A stretch of 44,504 bases of DNA from Phycisphaerae bacterium (lineage in GTDB: Bacteria; Chloroflexota; Anaerolineae; 4572-78; J111): the NCBI GenBank assembly GCA_028285035.1, contig JANQQF010000074.1, positions 1 through 44,504 of the forward strand, read 5' to 3'. Position 1 is the stretch's first letter. Every line of letters starts with the position of its first letter. This document shows, one piece after another, positions 17,757 through 26,805 of this stretch. The notes beneath the pieces were generated by a model. It saw only the letters and a program-made list of their open reading frames with translations, searched no databases and was not told the DNA's origin. The translations under genes were made by a program, and so were the position numbers.

Positions 17757-18746
17757 TTGGCAGAGGCACAACTCACTCAAGCTGATACCCCGCCCGAAAC
17801 GGAGCTGATTATCAAAGCCGAAGGTCTATCCATCCAATTTGGCCAAGAATATGCAGCCAAAGATGTCTCCCTTGAAATTCCACGCGGCAAAATTTTTGGC
17901 TTTATTGGCCCCAGCGGCTCCGGTAAAACCACGACAGTTCGTATGTTAACGGGCTTTTATAAGGCCACAGAAGGGCAAGCCACTGTGCTAGGCCATAATC
18001 CCCTTGAATTCAAAGCTGAAGTTCGGGCAAAAATCGGCTATATGCCCCAACAGTTCGCGCTTTATCCTGAGTTGACCGTGTGGGAAAATCTCAACTTTGC
18101 TGCCTCCATATATGGGATGGATTTTAATCGGGATGAGCAACTTGATCGCCTATTGAATTTTGTCAATTTAGCGGAACACAAAAGTAAACTGGCTCGAAAT
18201 TTATCGGGAGGAATGAAACGTCGGCTGAGTCTGGCCGCCACCTTGGTCCACGATCCTGAGCTGATCTTTTTGGATGAACCAACTGCAGGTATTGATCCGG
18301 TGCTGCGGCGAAAAATGTGGGATCACTTTGGTGAACTGCAGGCCCAAGGTCGCACCCTATTTATCACCACGCAATATGTTGGGGAGGCATCCTATTGTGA
18401 TTATGTGGGCATTATGGTCGATGGCCGGTTGTTGATGGTCGAGACCCCGAGTGCGCTGCGCCGCCGCGCCTTTGGTGGTGAGGTCGTCGACTTACAAACA
18501 AAGGAGCGGCTGGTCTACAAAGATTTGATGGCCCTGCGACGGATGCCTTTTGTTATTGGTAAAGTCTCGCGGCTTGATGATGCGAATGGCATTCGTCTGA
18601 TTGTCAATGAAGCCAGTAAAGCCATTCCTGCTCTGCTTGATTGGAGCCACGAGGAGCACCTAACGGTTGAAACCATCGAGGAATATTTCCCTCCGTTTGA
18701 TGACGTCTTCGTCAAATTGATCAAGGAGATCGAGAATGCCGAGTAA
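17757..18746 (+). CDS. ABC transporter ATP-binding protein (exporter type)
   Basis: This 329-aa ATPase has Walker A GPSGSGKTTT (51-60), Q-loop MPQQFALYPELTVWENL, signature LSGGMKRRLSLAATL, Walker B ELIFLDEP and the following AGIDP D-loop. The H-loop position reads ITTQYVGEA, so Gln stands where His is usual; this deserves a check. A C-terminal extension of about 90 residues is typical of ABC-2 exporters of the CcmA/NodI/YhhJ kind. The start is TTG 17757 with AAGGAGGAG upstream. It overlaps the permease gene by 11 nt. The exported substrate is unknown. Confidence 0.9.
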   Translation: MAEAQLTQADTPPETELIIKAEGLSIQFGQEYAAKDVSLEIPRGKIFGFIGPSGSGKTTTVRMLTGFYKATEGQATVLGHNPLEFKAEVRAKIGYMPQQFALYPELTVWENLNFAASIYGMDFNRDEQLDRLLNFVNLAEHKSKLARNLSGGMKRRLSLAATLVHDPELIFLDEPTAGIDPVLRRKMWDHFGELQAQGRTLFITTQYVGEASYCDYVGIMVDGRLLMVETPSALRRRAFGGEVVDLQTKERLVYKDLMALRRMPFVIGKVSRLDDANGIRLIVNEASKAIPALLDWSHEEHLTVETIEEYFPPFDDVFVKLIKEIENAE

Positions 18747-20295
18747 CCTGCCCCGCTACTTAATTCGTATTCTAGCCTTTCTGCGTAAAGAAATTGTCGA
18801 GGTCATTCGGCAACCGATGTTAGTCGTCTCTTTGGTCCTGGGGCCATTTTTAATTCTACTGTTTTTTGGGATTGGCTACCGCAATGAGCCGCGTGCCTTA
18901 CGAACCGTGTTTGTCACCTCAGGGGATCAAGCCCTGAATGAACGCATTGAGCAGTATGCCGGCTCACTGGGAACGCAGCTCATTTTTTCCGGAATTACCG
19001 ATGATTTGGCCGAGGCAGAAGAGCGTCTGCTTTTGGGTGAAGTTGATTTGATTACGGTTGTTCCTGATGAAGCCTATCAAATCATTCAAAACAATGAACA
19101 GGCTGTCTTTGAGTTACGTCATCAGGAAATTGATCCCTTCCAAACCGATTATATCAATGTCTTTGGCCGAGTCTATATTGATGAAATCAATCGGCGGATT
19201 TTACGACGTGTGACCAGTGAGGGTCAAGCCAATGTTTCTTCGGCGCAGGAACAATTGGGATTGGCCTTAATGAGCGTTTCTGAGCTACGCAATTTGCTTG
19301 AGCAATGTACAGAGGCAGTTGCTGAAGTCCGAGAGAATGTAACCTGTGATCGAGAGGCAGTGCAGAAGTACACGCGTGATTTAGACGAGACCATCGATAT
19401 GATTGATCTTGCCCTCGGTGATTCTGCTCAATTTAGTGAGGCCTTACAAGATGTATTGGGCATCGAACCAGAGCCAGAGGATGATGTAGATTTGGCAGAG
19501 ATCATTCAAGATACAAACGCCTTTGCCGAATTAACCGAGTCTGCCGATGACTATGTAGCTAGTCTGGAGCGGTTGACTGCGCTAGAAGATGATTTGAACC
19601 AAGTTAATCTCCGACTGGATACATTTTTGGATATTGAACCCAGAGTTTTGGTGCGGCCTTTCCGCAGCGAGGCCCAAAACATTGCGGCCATCGTCCCCGG
19701 CGTTACGGACTTTTTTGCCCCGGCGGTCATTGTCCTTCTACTCCAACACCTGGCGGTTACCTTCGCGGCCTTATCAATGGTGCGAGAGCATCAGCTAGGC
19801 ACCATGGAGCTGTTCTTTGTGGCACCATTATCTTCGCTAGAAACGCTTTTGGGCAAATATTTGAGCTATCTAATTTTTGGAGGATCACTGGCAGCCATTT
19901 TACTGTTGCTCGTGGTGTTAGGCTTGGGAGTCCCTGTCCTAGGGAGTTTGGGGGGGATCGTTGTTGTGATTCTAATGATGCTATTCACTGCTATGGGAAT
20001 CGGCTTTATTATCTCACTCATCTCAAAAACCGATATTCAGGCCGTCCAATACTCGATGATCGTCCTGCTAACCAGTGTCTTTTTCAGCGGCTTCTTTCTC
20101 AGCCTGGAGGCCCTTTGGGAACCTGTTCGAGTGATTTCCTGGGCGTTGCCGGCTACTTATGGCATCCAGATGCTACGCGATATCATGCTCAAAGGAGCAC
20201 CGTTAGCGTTGCCCCTATTGGGGCAACTATTTGCTATCGGTCTTGGTTTGTTTGCTGTTTCCTGGTATCTTCTCCGCCGAGTGATGGTGCATTGA
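18736..20295 (+). CDS. ABC-2 family transporter permease
   Basis: This 519-aa permease has one N-terminal helix (MLVVSLVLGPFLILLFFGIGY, about 30-50) and a large extracytoplasmic segment (about 55-320). That segment includes a coiled-coil-like, acid-rich region and a Cys pair (LEQCTEAV...NVTCDRE). Five or six C-terminal helices follow (about 325-515). The layout matches YhhJ/YbhS-type exporters. It starts within the end of the ATPase gene, so the pair is translationally coupled. A strong plus-strand terminator lies 115 nt after the stop. Confidence 0.88.
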   Translation: MPSNLPRYLIRILAFLRKEIVEVIRQPMLVVSLVLGPFLILLFFGIGYRNEPRALRTVFVTSGDQALNERIEQYAGSLGTQLIFSGITDDLAEAEERLLLGEVDLITVVPDEAYQIIQNNEQAVFELRHQEIDPFQTDYINVFGRVYIDEINRRILRRVTSEGQANVSSAQEQLGLALMSVSELRNLLEQCTEAVAEVRENVTCDREAVQKYTRDLDETIDMIDLALGDSAQFSEALQDVLGIEPEPEDDVDLAEIIQDTNAFAELTESADDYVASLERLTALEDDLNQVNLRLDTFLDIEPRVLVRPFRSEAQNIAAIVPGVTDFFAPAVIVLLLQHLAVTFAALSMVREHQLGTMELFFVAPLSSLETLLGKYLSYLIFGGSLAAILLLLVVLGLGVPVLGSLGGIVVVILMMLFTAMGIGFIISLISKTDIQAVQYSMIVLLTSVFFSGFFLSLEALWEPVRVISWALPATYGIQMLRDIMLKGAPLALPLLGQLFAIGLGLFAVSWYLLRRVMVH

Positions 20296-20356
20296 TTTAC
20301 AATGTTGGATGTATGATTCATTTCGACCCAGACTCAACGCTCAATTGTCGTAATTT

Positions 20357-20548
20357 TTAGCCAGCTAAATCAATTAGCCGTTGAATTTCTAAAGAGTTTT
20401 TGTTGTCAGGCCAGATAAACAGACGGGGTTTATCTGGTTTTTGATTTTCTTGATCATTCGCCAAAGACTTTGATTCATCCGACGCCAAAAGACCAAATCG
20501 CTCGCGTACTGAAGTCAACCAATTAACCTCGATATTATTCTGCTTCAT
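20357..20548 (-). CDS. Small hypothetical protein (uncertain)
   Basis: This 63-aa reading frame on the minus strand has a good GGGAG ribosome-binding site 7 nt before its ATG. I do not recognise the product: a polar middle (SKSLANDQENQKPDKPR) followed by FIWPDNKNSLEIQRLIDL. A strong intrinsic terminator for the opposite strand falls inside it (20411-20442). The frame may therefore be a chance reading of the exporter operon's 3' region. Real and spurious are about equally likely. Confidence 0.4.
   Translation of the reverse strand: MKQNNIEVNWLTSVRERFGLLASDESKSLANDQENQKPDKPRLFIWPDNKNSLEIQRLIDLAG
20411..20442 (+). terminator. Intrinsic terminator of the ABC exporter operon
   Basis: CCAGATAAAC (20411-20420) and GTTTATCTGG (20428-20437) form a perfect 10-bp stem with a 7-nt loop, followed by TTTTT. 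It is oriented for plus-strand transcripts arriving from the ABC-2 permease. Confidence 0.85.
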
Positions 20549-20731
20549 TATTCATCTCCCATATTTCATTGGGCTTGTTAGATATAGAATTCATTCTAAG
20601 CTCACTATACTCGTAAACTAGTACGACTGTCATGCCCCGAAAGTTGTACTAAAGATGTATCTTTTCCTTCACTATTGGGTTATTTTTTAAGGATTGATTC
20701 TTATCTTGCCATCGAACTATCGCCTTAAAGG

Positions 20732-20760
20732 TTACGTCCTAGATAGCGTTATGGTATACT
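20732..20760 (+). promoter_or_regulatory. Extended -10 promoter of the AI-2E permease gene
   Basis: A TGG-TATACT extended -10 element (20752-20760) follows a weak -35 TTACGT at 17-nt spacing. It leaves a leader of about 40 nt before the ATG at 20804. Confidence 0.6.
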
Positions 20761-20803
20761 CATTATTAGGTAATACGATTGCCAACCACAGGAGCATTCA
20801 AAC

Positions 20804-21928
20804 ATGAACGCGCAAATCGAAAACCGTATATTTTTCTTTATCATCGTCGCCTTTACCGCCTATGTCGGTTACCTCCTCCTTCAGCCCTATTTTGGCGTGA
20901 TTATATTTTCATTTGTTACGGTCCTTACTTTCAAACCGGTCTATGATTTTTTTAATCGTCGGGTTAAAAATAGGCCAGGAATAGCCACAGGGCTAACCAT
21001 CACCGCCATCTTTCTCATTGTCCTGATCCCAATCGGACTCATCATCAATATTGCTGTAGTCCAGGCCCTTCAGTTTTCAGATGACGTGTCCTCTTTTGTG
21101 GGCGGCAATAACCTAGACTCAACATCCGAGTATCTTGATCTCATAAATTCTTACTTAACGCGATTTCCCTACCTGGCTGATTACACCATTACCACTGACC
21201 AGATCGTTGACACCATCCGAAATATTGCTCAGCCTGTTGCCAGTTTTCTAGGGCAAAATGCAATATCCATTGGCAGTAATGCGGCGGAGTTGCTGACCCG
21301 CTTCTTCATCTTTTTGGTTATGTTAGCAACCTTGTTTCCGACCTTTCCCAGAGTTGTGCAACTGATCAAGGATTTGAGTCCCCTTGACGATGCCCTGGAT
21401 GAGCGCTATCTCAACCGGGCTATGGCTATGACCGTGGCGATGGTGAAGGGGGTGTTTGTGATTGCGATTGCACAGGGCGTGACGCTAGGCGTCTTTCTTT
21501 TCATTGCCGGGGTCCCCTATGCTTTCTTCTGGACCATTCTGGCCATTTTTACCGCAGTGTTACCTCTGGGCGTGAATGTTGTCGCTGTTCCGATTGGGAT
21601 TGTCCTGCTCATTTTAGGGAGTACCTGGCAGGGGATCATTGTCCTCATCGGCGGGTTGCTTGTTGCAGGCAATGTTGATAACATTCTTAGACCACGTCTT
21701 GTGGCGAAAGAGGCTGAATTAAATCCCGCTCTGGTTATTCTCAGCGCTTTTGGTGGCCTCAACTTATTTGGTGTCTTGGGCGTGATTTATGGCCCAGTGA
21801 TTATGATCTTTTTGATCACGACTGTAGAAATTTATCTTGAGCATTATCGTTTGACCCATCCCATTGCAGAAACAACAGAAACATTAGAAGCAGGTAGCAG
21901 TACTGCATCAAATCAAAACTCAGATTAA
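20804..21928 (+). CDS. AI-2E family (PerM/TqsA-like) transporter
   Basis: This 374-aa polytopic protein has the AI-2E/PerM plan. A pair of N-terminal helices (VAFTAYVGYLLLQPYFGVIIF) and a third helix come first, then a central soluble segment (about 90-150), then a five-helix C-terminal bundle. The bundle contains the family motif PYAFFWTILAIFTAVLPLGVN and the GGLNLFGVLGVIYGPVI stretch. CAGGAG precedes the ATG. Members export small molecules or act as Na+/H+ antiporters, and the substrate cannot be assigned. The cotransporter gene starts 10 nt downstream, so the two are probably one operon. Confidence 0.88.
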   Translation: MNAQIENRIFFFIIVAFTAYVGYLLLQPYFGVIIFSFVTVLTFKPVYDFFNRRVKNRPGIATGLTITAIFLIVLIPIGLIINIAVVQALQFSDDVSSFVGGNNLDSTSEYLDLINSYLTRFPYLADYTITTDQIVDTIRNIAQPVASFLGQNAISIGSNAAELLTRFFIFLVMLATLFPTFPRVVQLIKDLSPLDDALDERYLNRAMAMTVAMVKGVFVIAIAQGVTLGVFLFIAGVPYAFFWTILAIFTAVLPLGVNVVAVPIGIVLLILGSTWQGIIVLIGGLLVAGNVDNILRPRLVAKEAELNPALVILSAFGGLNLFGVLGVIYGPVIMIFLITTVEIYLEHYRLTHPIAETTETLEAGSSTASNQNSD

Positions 21929-21938
21929 GGAACCCTTC

Positions 21939-24161
21939 ATGACTGCACAAGCTCGGTCTGTGGCAAATGCCCCAGCACAAACTGCTGGTCGTTTTGGAAC
22001 GTTTGCGGGGGTATTTACTCCCAATGTGCTCACCATTTTAGGTTTGATCCTCTTTCTCCGTATTGGCTGGGTGGTTGGTGAGTCCGGCCTCATCAATGCC
22101 TTAATTATCATTTCACTAGCCAATGTCATCTCATTTTTAACCGGCCTCTCCCTCTCGGCGGTAGCCACCAGCATGCAGGTCAAGGCGGGGGGGAAATATT
22201 ATATGATTTCCCGTTCACTCGGACTGGAAATCGGGGGGGCGATTGGTATTCCATTATATTTGTCCCAAGCTATTTCAGTCGCCTTTTACATCATCGGTTT
22301 CACTGAAGCGCTCATTAGCATTGAATTCTTTGCCCAAATTGACCCGCGATTAATCGCCACTGCTGTGACCATCGTTTTTGCGGTCATCGCTTATGTTGGG
22401 GCAGACTTTGCCTTAAAAATCCAATACTTTATCTTAGCCGCCCTCGTCGTGTCACTGATTGCCTTTTTTGGCGGGGGATGGGACAATTTTATCTCCCCAA
22501 CCTTGACCCCGAACTATTCGGAAGGGGTTAGTTTCTGGCTAGTTTTTGCGGTATTCTTCCCAGCAGTCACGGGCATCGCGGTCGGGGCCAGCTTTTCCGG
22601 CGATTTGAAAGACCCAAGTCGCAGTATCCCCGCTGGAACCTTGGCCTCAATTGTCGTCACAGCAATCATCTATCTCGCCGCCGCCGTTTGGTTTTCCCTA
22701 CACTTACCTCCCCAATACATGATCGAAAATACCTTGTCTATGCAAGATATCGCCTTAGTTCCTTGGCTTATTTTGGTCGGGGTTTGGGCCTCCACCCTCT
22801 CCTCTGCCCTGGGCAGTATTCTCGCCGCCCCACGCACCCTGCAAGCCATCGCCAAAGACCGGGTGACCCCCTACTGGATGGCCTCCCAAATGGGCAGCCC
22901 CACTGAACCGCGAATGGCCGTTTTGATTACATTTGTCATTGCCGTCGGAATCATCTGGATGGGGGACCTCGATTTTGTGGCCCCGGTCATCACAATGTTT
23001 TTCCTCAACACTTATGGAATGATCAATTTGGTGGCCGGAATTGAAAAGCTTGTGGGTAATCCAAGCTTCCGTCCTCGCTTCAGAATTCCTTGGTGGGTCT
23101 CGATTTTAGGGGCCATCGGCTGTTATGGGGCAATGTTCCTCATCAACAGCATCGCCACCGTTATCGCTATTGTCATCAGTTATGGCATCTTCTTCATTCT
23201 GCAACGTCGCCGCCTAGAGCGAACCTGGGGCGATGTCCGCAGTGGCATCTGGTTTGCCATTGCTCGCTATGCCTTGCTCAATCTGGAAAGCCAACCTCGC
23301 AACGCCAAAAACTGGCGCCCCAATGTCATGGTCTTCACTGGTCAACCTTATAACCGTGAACAACTCGCTCTCCTTTCAGAATGGATTTGTTCAGGGCAAG
23401 GGATTGTTACCTTCTTCCAGGTATTGGTCGGTGAAATCGATACCTTGGCTCAGCGCAGTATCCGTGAAACAGCTCGGAAACATATCCGTAGCTATATCGA
23501 AGACAAAAATATGACAGCCTTTGCCGAGGCTGACATTGTATCAGACTTTAAATCAGGGGCATTAACCATCGCCCAAGCCCACGGGATTAGCGGCTTGGAG
23601 GCCAACACGGTTGTGATGGGCTTGAGTGAAACCCCAGAAGGTCGTCTCAATCAACTTGATTTGATGCGTAGTTTATACAAATTGAAAAAGTCAGTGTTGC
23701 TCTTGCACTATGACCAAGTCCGTGGCTTTGGCCAGAAAAAAGTGATCAATATTTGGTGGCGTGGCCGAGGTCGTAATGGGGATTTAATGGTTCTCCTAGC
23801 GCATCTCATTCGCCAAGATCGTGCTTGGGACCGCGCTGAAATTCGTCTTATGCGGATTATTGATAGTGCAAGTGGGGTTGAACAAACAAAAGCGAATATG
23901 CGCACACTCCTCGAAAAAATACGGGTAACCGCTGAACCTAGAGTCCTGGTCAGAACAGATCCATCCCAATCAATTAGCGAACTCATTATTCAACATAGCT
24001 ACGATGCTGATCTTTCAATGGTCGGGGTATTCTGGCCTGAAGTGGAGAACCTCAGCGAATATGCGGAGGCTCAAAACGACCTGGTCCAAGGCATCGGCTC
24101 GGTCTTGCTCGTTCGTTCCGGTGAAGCTGATCAGAGTTTATTGAGTGGGGGAGAGGATTAG
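21939..24161 (+). CDS. Cation-chloride cotransporter-like APC-superfamily carrier
   Basis: This 740-aa carrier begins with GRFGTFAGVFTPNVLTILG and then ILFLRIGWVVGESG, the hallmark first helix of the SLC12 (Na-K-Cl cotransporter) branch of the APC superfamily. About twelve helices span residues 20-425. The cytoplasmic C-terminal region (about 430-740) has two Rossmann-like halves, as in prokaryotic CCC proteins, with segments such as PNVMVFTGQPYNREQLALL and LSMVGVFWPEVENLSEYAE. AAGGA precedes the start. It probably moves ions or amino acids; the sequence alone does not choose. It follows the AI-2E-family gene by 10 nt. Confidence 0.85.
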   Translation: MTAQARSVANAPAQTAGRFGTFAGVFTPNVLTILGLILFLRIGWVVGESGLINALIIISLANVISFLTGLSLSAVATSMQVKAGGKYYMISRSLGLEIGGAIGIPLYLSQAISVAFYIIGFTEALISIEFFAQIDPRLIATAVTIVFAVIAYVGADFALKIQYFILAALVVSLIAFFGGGWDNFISPTLTPNYSEGVSFWLVFAVFFPAVTGIAVGASFSGDLKDPSRSIPAGTLASIVVTAIIYLAAAVWFSLHLPPQYMIENTLSMQDIALVPWLILVGVWASTLSSALGSILAAPRTLQAIAKDRVTPYWMASQMGSPTEPRMAVLITFVIAVGIIWMGDLDFVAPVITMFFLNTYGMINLVAGIEKLVGNPSFRPRFRIPWWVSILGAIGCYGAMFLINSIATVIAIVISYGIFFILQRRRLERTWGDVRSGIWFAIARYALLNLESQPRNAKNWRPNVMVFTGQPYNREQLALLSEWICSGQGIVTFFQVLVGEIDTLAQRSIRETARKHIRSYIEDKNMTAFAEADIVSDFKSGALTIAQAHGISGLEANTVVMGLSETPEGRLNQLDLMRSLYKLKKSVLLLHYDQVRGFGQKKVINIWWRGRGRNGDLMVLLAHLIRQDRAWDRAEIRLMRIIDSASGVEQTKANMRTLLEKIRVTAEPRVLVRTDPSQSISELIIQHSYDADLSMVGVFWPEVENLSEYAEAQNDLVQGIGSVLLVRSGEADQSLLSGGED

Positions 24162-24216
24162 AAGATGGATTGCACAATTTATCATTCATTCGCCTAAATT
24201 TATCAGGCCCGTAATA

Positions 24217-24269
24217 CGTGATGCGTGACAGATATGGAGAAAACAATCTATTGCGTATCACGCATCGCG
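24217..24269. repeat. Intergenic hairpin of GATGCGTGA words
   Basis: CGTGATGCGTGA (24217-24228) pairs with TCACGCATCGCG (24258-24269) over 12 bp including one G-T wobble. Related words GTAATACG and GCGTATCACG extend both arms. It lies between the cotransporter gene and the next membrane-protein gene. Confidence 0.6.
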
Positions 24270-24282
24270 AATCAAATGGCAT

Positions 24283-25371
24283 ATGTCCAAAAAGCAAAGC
24301 TTGGAAGCAAAGCGTAACACCTTAATAAAAGAACTTAAAGATAAGAAATACCGCAGTTTGGTCGAGATAACACTTGAGGGTGTTGGTCGAATGGTCCAGC
24401 GAATGACGCGTGGGGCTGAGCCACCCTCAGTGCTTTACAACGCCCTGATCCTACTTTTATTCACCTTGCTGATCGGGGCGATCATTTCCCTCTCTCTGAA
24501 CGAAACACTTTTGCCCGAGATGCTTCTACTAGGAGGCTGGGCGGGATTACTTGGCTCAGCCGTGATGATTCAGGCTCGGGCAGGCACTCGTCTACTCCTC
24601 ACCACACTGAAAGAGAGCACCGTCCCCGCTATAGAAAATTTCGAAACGTTAGATTTACTACAACGTTGGCTCCGTAATAGCTTCAACATTCGCAAACAAT
24701 TGGTTTTCACCGTTATCATCAGTTTATTAATCGGTGCCTCAGCGCCCCTATTTTGGAGTGCCTTGCGGGGTGGTTTTCCTGGCTGGGGGCCTGTCATTGG
24801 GGTTGTCTTGGTTTGGCTACAAGCAGGAATGGGCTGGTACTTTGTCTCGCCCATGTTGACCTGGGTCACCCAGCTAAGCCAATATCGCCTCAAGCTCTAT
24901 CATGCAGACCCCAGCAATTCAGAGGTCATTGACCGCTTGGCCGATGTTTTAAATTTCCTCGTATTTACCAGCGCAATTTTAGCTGCTCTGTTTACGTTGG
25001 GCCTCCTTTTCTTTGAGCTCCTCAACCCTAGTGTAACCTTTGTTTTTCTAGTGGTTGGCAGTTGGGGGCCAATTGTCAGTATGTTTATCATCAGCCAATA
25101 TGCTTTAGCCCGAATTATCACAAAGGCTAAGTGGCAAAAGTTGAGTGAGATACAGCGCAAAATTGAACAACTTGAACAGGAACAGGACATTGCGGACAAA
25201 GCGGTGATGGAGGCGATGAATCGGTTGATGGACTATCACGATCGTATCCAGGGCACCCGCGAGTCGGCCCTCAATCTACGCGCTGGCCTCAATTTTCTCA
25301 ATTCCCTGCTACTCCCCCTCTTCGCTTTTATTCTCGGCAACCTCGAACAAGTCCTCGCCTTTTTTAGCTAA
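24283..25371 (+). CDS. Hypothetical polytopic membrane protein
   Basis: I do not recognise a family for this 362-aa protein. It has about seven hydrophobic segments: LILLLFTLLIGAIISLSL, LLLGGWAGLLGSAVMI, FTVIISLLIGASAPLFW, VIGVVLVWLQAGMGWYFV, TSAILAALFTLGLLFFELL, FVFLVVGSWGPIVSMFI and a C-terminal NSLLLPLFAFILGNLEQVL. A charged coiled-coil-like stretch (KWQKLSEIQRKIEQLEQEQDI) comes before the last segment. No clear ribosome-binding site precedes the ATG. It follows the carrier gene in the same direction, separated by a palindrome. Confidence 0.7.
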   Translation: MSKKQSLEAKRNTLIKELKDKKYRSLVEITLEGVGRMVQRMTRGAEPPSVLYNALILLLFTLLIGAIISLSLNETLLPEMLLLGGWAGLLGSAVMIQARAGTRLLLTTLKESTVPAIENFETLDLLQRWLRNSFNIRKQLVFTVIISLLIGASAPLFWSALRGGFPGWGPVIGVVLVWLQAGMGWYFVSPMLTWVTQLSQYRLKLYHADPSNSEVIDRLADVLNFLVFTSAILAALFTLGLLFFELLNPSVTFVFLVVGSWGPIVSMFIISQYALARIITKAKWQKLSEIQRKIEQLEQEQDIADKAVMEAMNRLMDYHDRIQGTRESALNLRAGLNFLNSLLLPLFAFILGNLEQVLAFFS

Positions 25372-25432
25372 AAAGGGTTGTGGACATCATCACAGTTTTT
25401 GATAAAATTAAGTCAAGCGGATTAGGGAATAG

Positions 25433-25489
25433 GTAGTAAGAATTAAAGTCGAAACGTTACCCCTTACTACTTACTACTTACTGCTTACT
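25433..25489. repeat. Intergenic hairpin with TTACTAC tandem repeat
   Basis: GTAGTAAG (25433-25440) pairs with CTTACTAC (25463-25470). The right arm continues as a 7-nt tandem array of TACTACT-like units up to about 25489. It lies directly upstream of the ferritin-like gene. Confidence 0.6.
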
Positions 25490-25527
25490 TCATGACCTTT
25501 AACCCTATTTTGAGGAGAATTTTTCGA

Positions 25528-26805
25528 ATGAGATCTTATCAATATGCTGGATTAGCACACGTAAAACGTCCAGGTCTGAGTGTGGAAGAATGTGTTTCCC
25601 GACTACGGTCACTGGCCTATGCCGAAGAGCGGTTGATGCAACTGCAAGCCATTCACATCATCACCCGACCGGAGTGGGATCTAAAAATTTTGCTGGGCCG
25701 CACACAATATGAGGACGCCACCCACGCCGATCAACTCAAGAAGCGCCTACCCGAACTTCGAATATCGAAAAAGAAAGCCTTTGAAACCTTTCACGAATCA
25801 CCACTCAAAGTCGTCTTCGATGAGGCTGTTCAGGCGGCAAACACAGCCGAACTCCTAGCCGCCCTGACCCAAGTTCTCAAACCCGCGATGATTGCCGCCT
25901 ATCAGGATTATCTCAACGTCACCAATGGGCTAGCCGATTATCCGAGCGTCCGAATTTTGAAAACGCTTTTGGTAGAGGAGCAGGAGTCGTTGGAGCTTTT
26001 GGGAGCGGCCTTTGCCGGTATGGCCGAGTCTGAGGCGCAAAAAGAGGCTGCCTTACACTGGGCGGACAGTTTGCAAACATTACTCGAAGCCGCAGGTGGG
26101 GTGGACGGCACGGGCACGGTTGATGAGACGGCACTCAAGCCAATTCGAGCGACTGAAAAGTTTGTCATCCCCCGCGAAGCCAAGCGGGATGACACCTATC
26201 AACGCATCTGGGATTTTCTCCACGTGGATAATGCTCGCGTGGCTGAACGTTTTGCCCAAATGGTGGCCACTCGCTTGAGCGAGATCACCGCCGCTGAAGG
26301 GCTCGTTTTCGTGCTCTGCGAGGTGGCAGATCAGCCGTGGGAGTTTTACGTCGATATTTCCCGACACTTGTGGGATGAAGTGCGTCACACGTTGTTTGGT
26401 GAAGCCGCCACCGAGGAAATCTTCGATGATCGGGCGGCGATGCCCATCCGTGATTTTGATATGACCTATATCTTCCAGATGACCCCGCTGGAGCAATACG
26501 CTGGCTTGGGCATCGGCATCGAGGCCGCGATGATGAAGTATCCACCGGGCAAGCGCGAAGAGTACGAGTTCTGCCGCGACACCGTCAAGCACCCCTTAAT
26601 GACCACCTTCCAGGATTTCGATTGGGCCGACGAGGTCCTCCACGTCAACATCGCCCGTCGCCAACTCAAGGATTGGTTTCCTGGCAGTTTCAGCGAGCTG
26701 GTCGCCCTGGCCGAAAAAGAGGTCAAGATGCGAGGCGAAGTCCGTCACTGGCATCCACCATCACCGCTGCCAGATATGAGTCATGTGTTGGAGAATGGGG
26801 AGTAA
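25528..26805 (+). CDS. Ferritin-like diiron-motif protein of unknown function
   Basis: I do not recognise a named family for this 425-aa, mostly helical protein. Its C-terminal half has the spacing of a diiron-carboxylate four-helix bundle: Glu265, then Glu284-x2-His287 (DEVRH), Glu332, then Glu369-x2-His372 (DEVLH). The N-terminal half has a weaker echo (Glu33/34, Asp63-x2-His66 in YEDATH, Glu150/151 in VEEQESL), suggesting an ancient duplicated bundle. ATG 25528 is chosen because GAGGAG precedes it; an in-frame ATG at 25492 would add 12 residues. No signal peptide is seen, so it is cytoplasmic. Possible roles are oxygenase, hydroxylase or metal storage. The motif reading is by eye. Confidence 0.7.
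   Translation: MRSYQYAGLAHVKRPGLSVEECVSRLRSLAYAEERLMQLQAIHIITRPEWDLKILLGRTQYEDATHADQLKKRLPELRISKKKAFETFHESPLKVVFDEAVQAANTAELLAALTQVLKPAMIAAYQDYLNVTNGLADYPSVRILKTLLVEEQESLELLGAAFAGMAESEAQKEAALHWADSLQTLLEAAGGVDGTGTVDETALKPIRATEKFVIPREAKRDDTYQRIWDFLHVDNARVAERFAQMVATRLSEITAAEGLVFVLCEVADQPWEFYVDISRHLWDEVRHTLFGEAATEEIFDDRAAMPIRDFDMTYIFQMTPLEQYAGLGIGIEAAMMKYPPGKREEYEFCRDTVKHPLMTTFQDFDWADEVLHVNIARRQLKDWFPGSFSELVALAEKEVKMRGEVRHWHPPSPLPDMSHVLENGE

Noticed and set aside
26080..26592. Minus-strand 170-codon frame under the ferritin-like gene
   Set aside because: The opposite strand carries the diiron motif and a good ribosome-binding site; this frame shows no family features.
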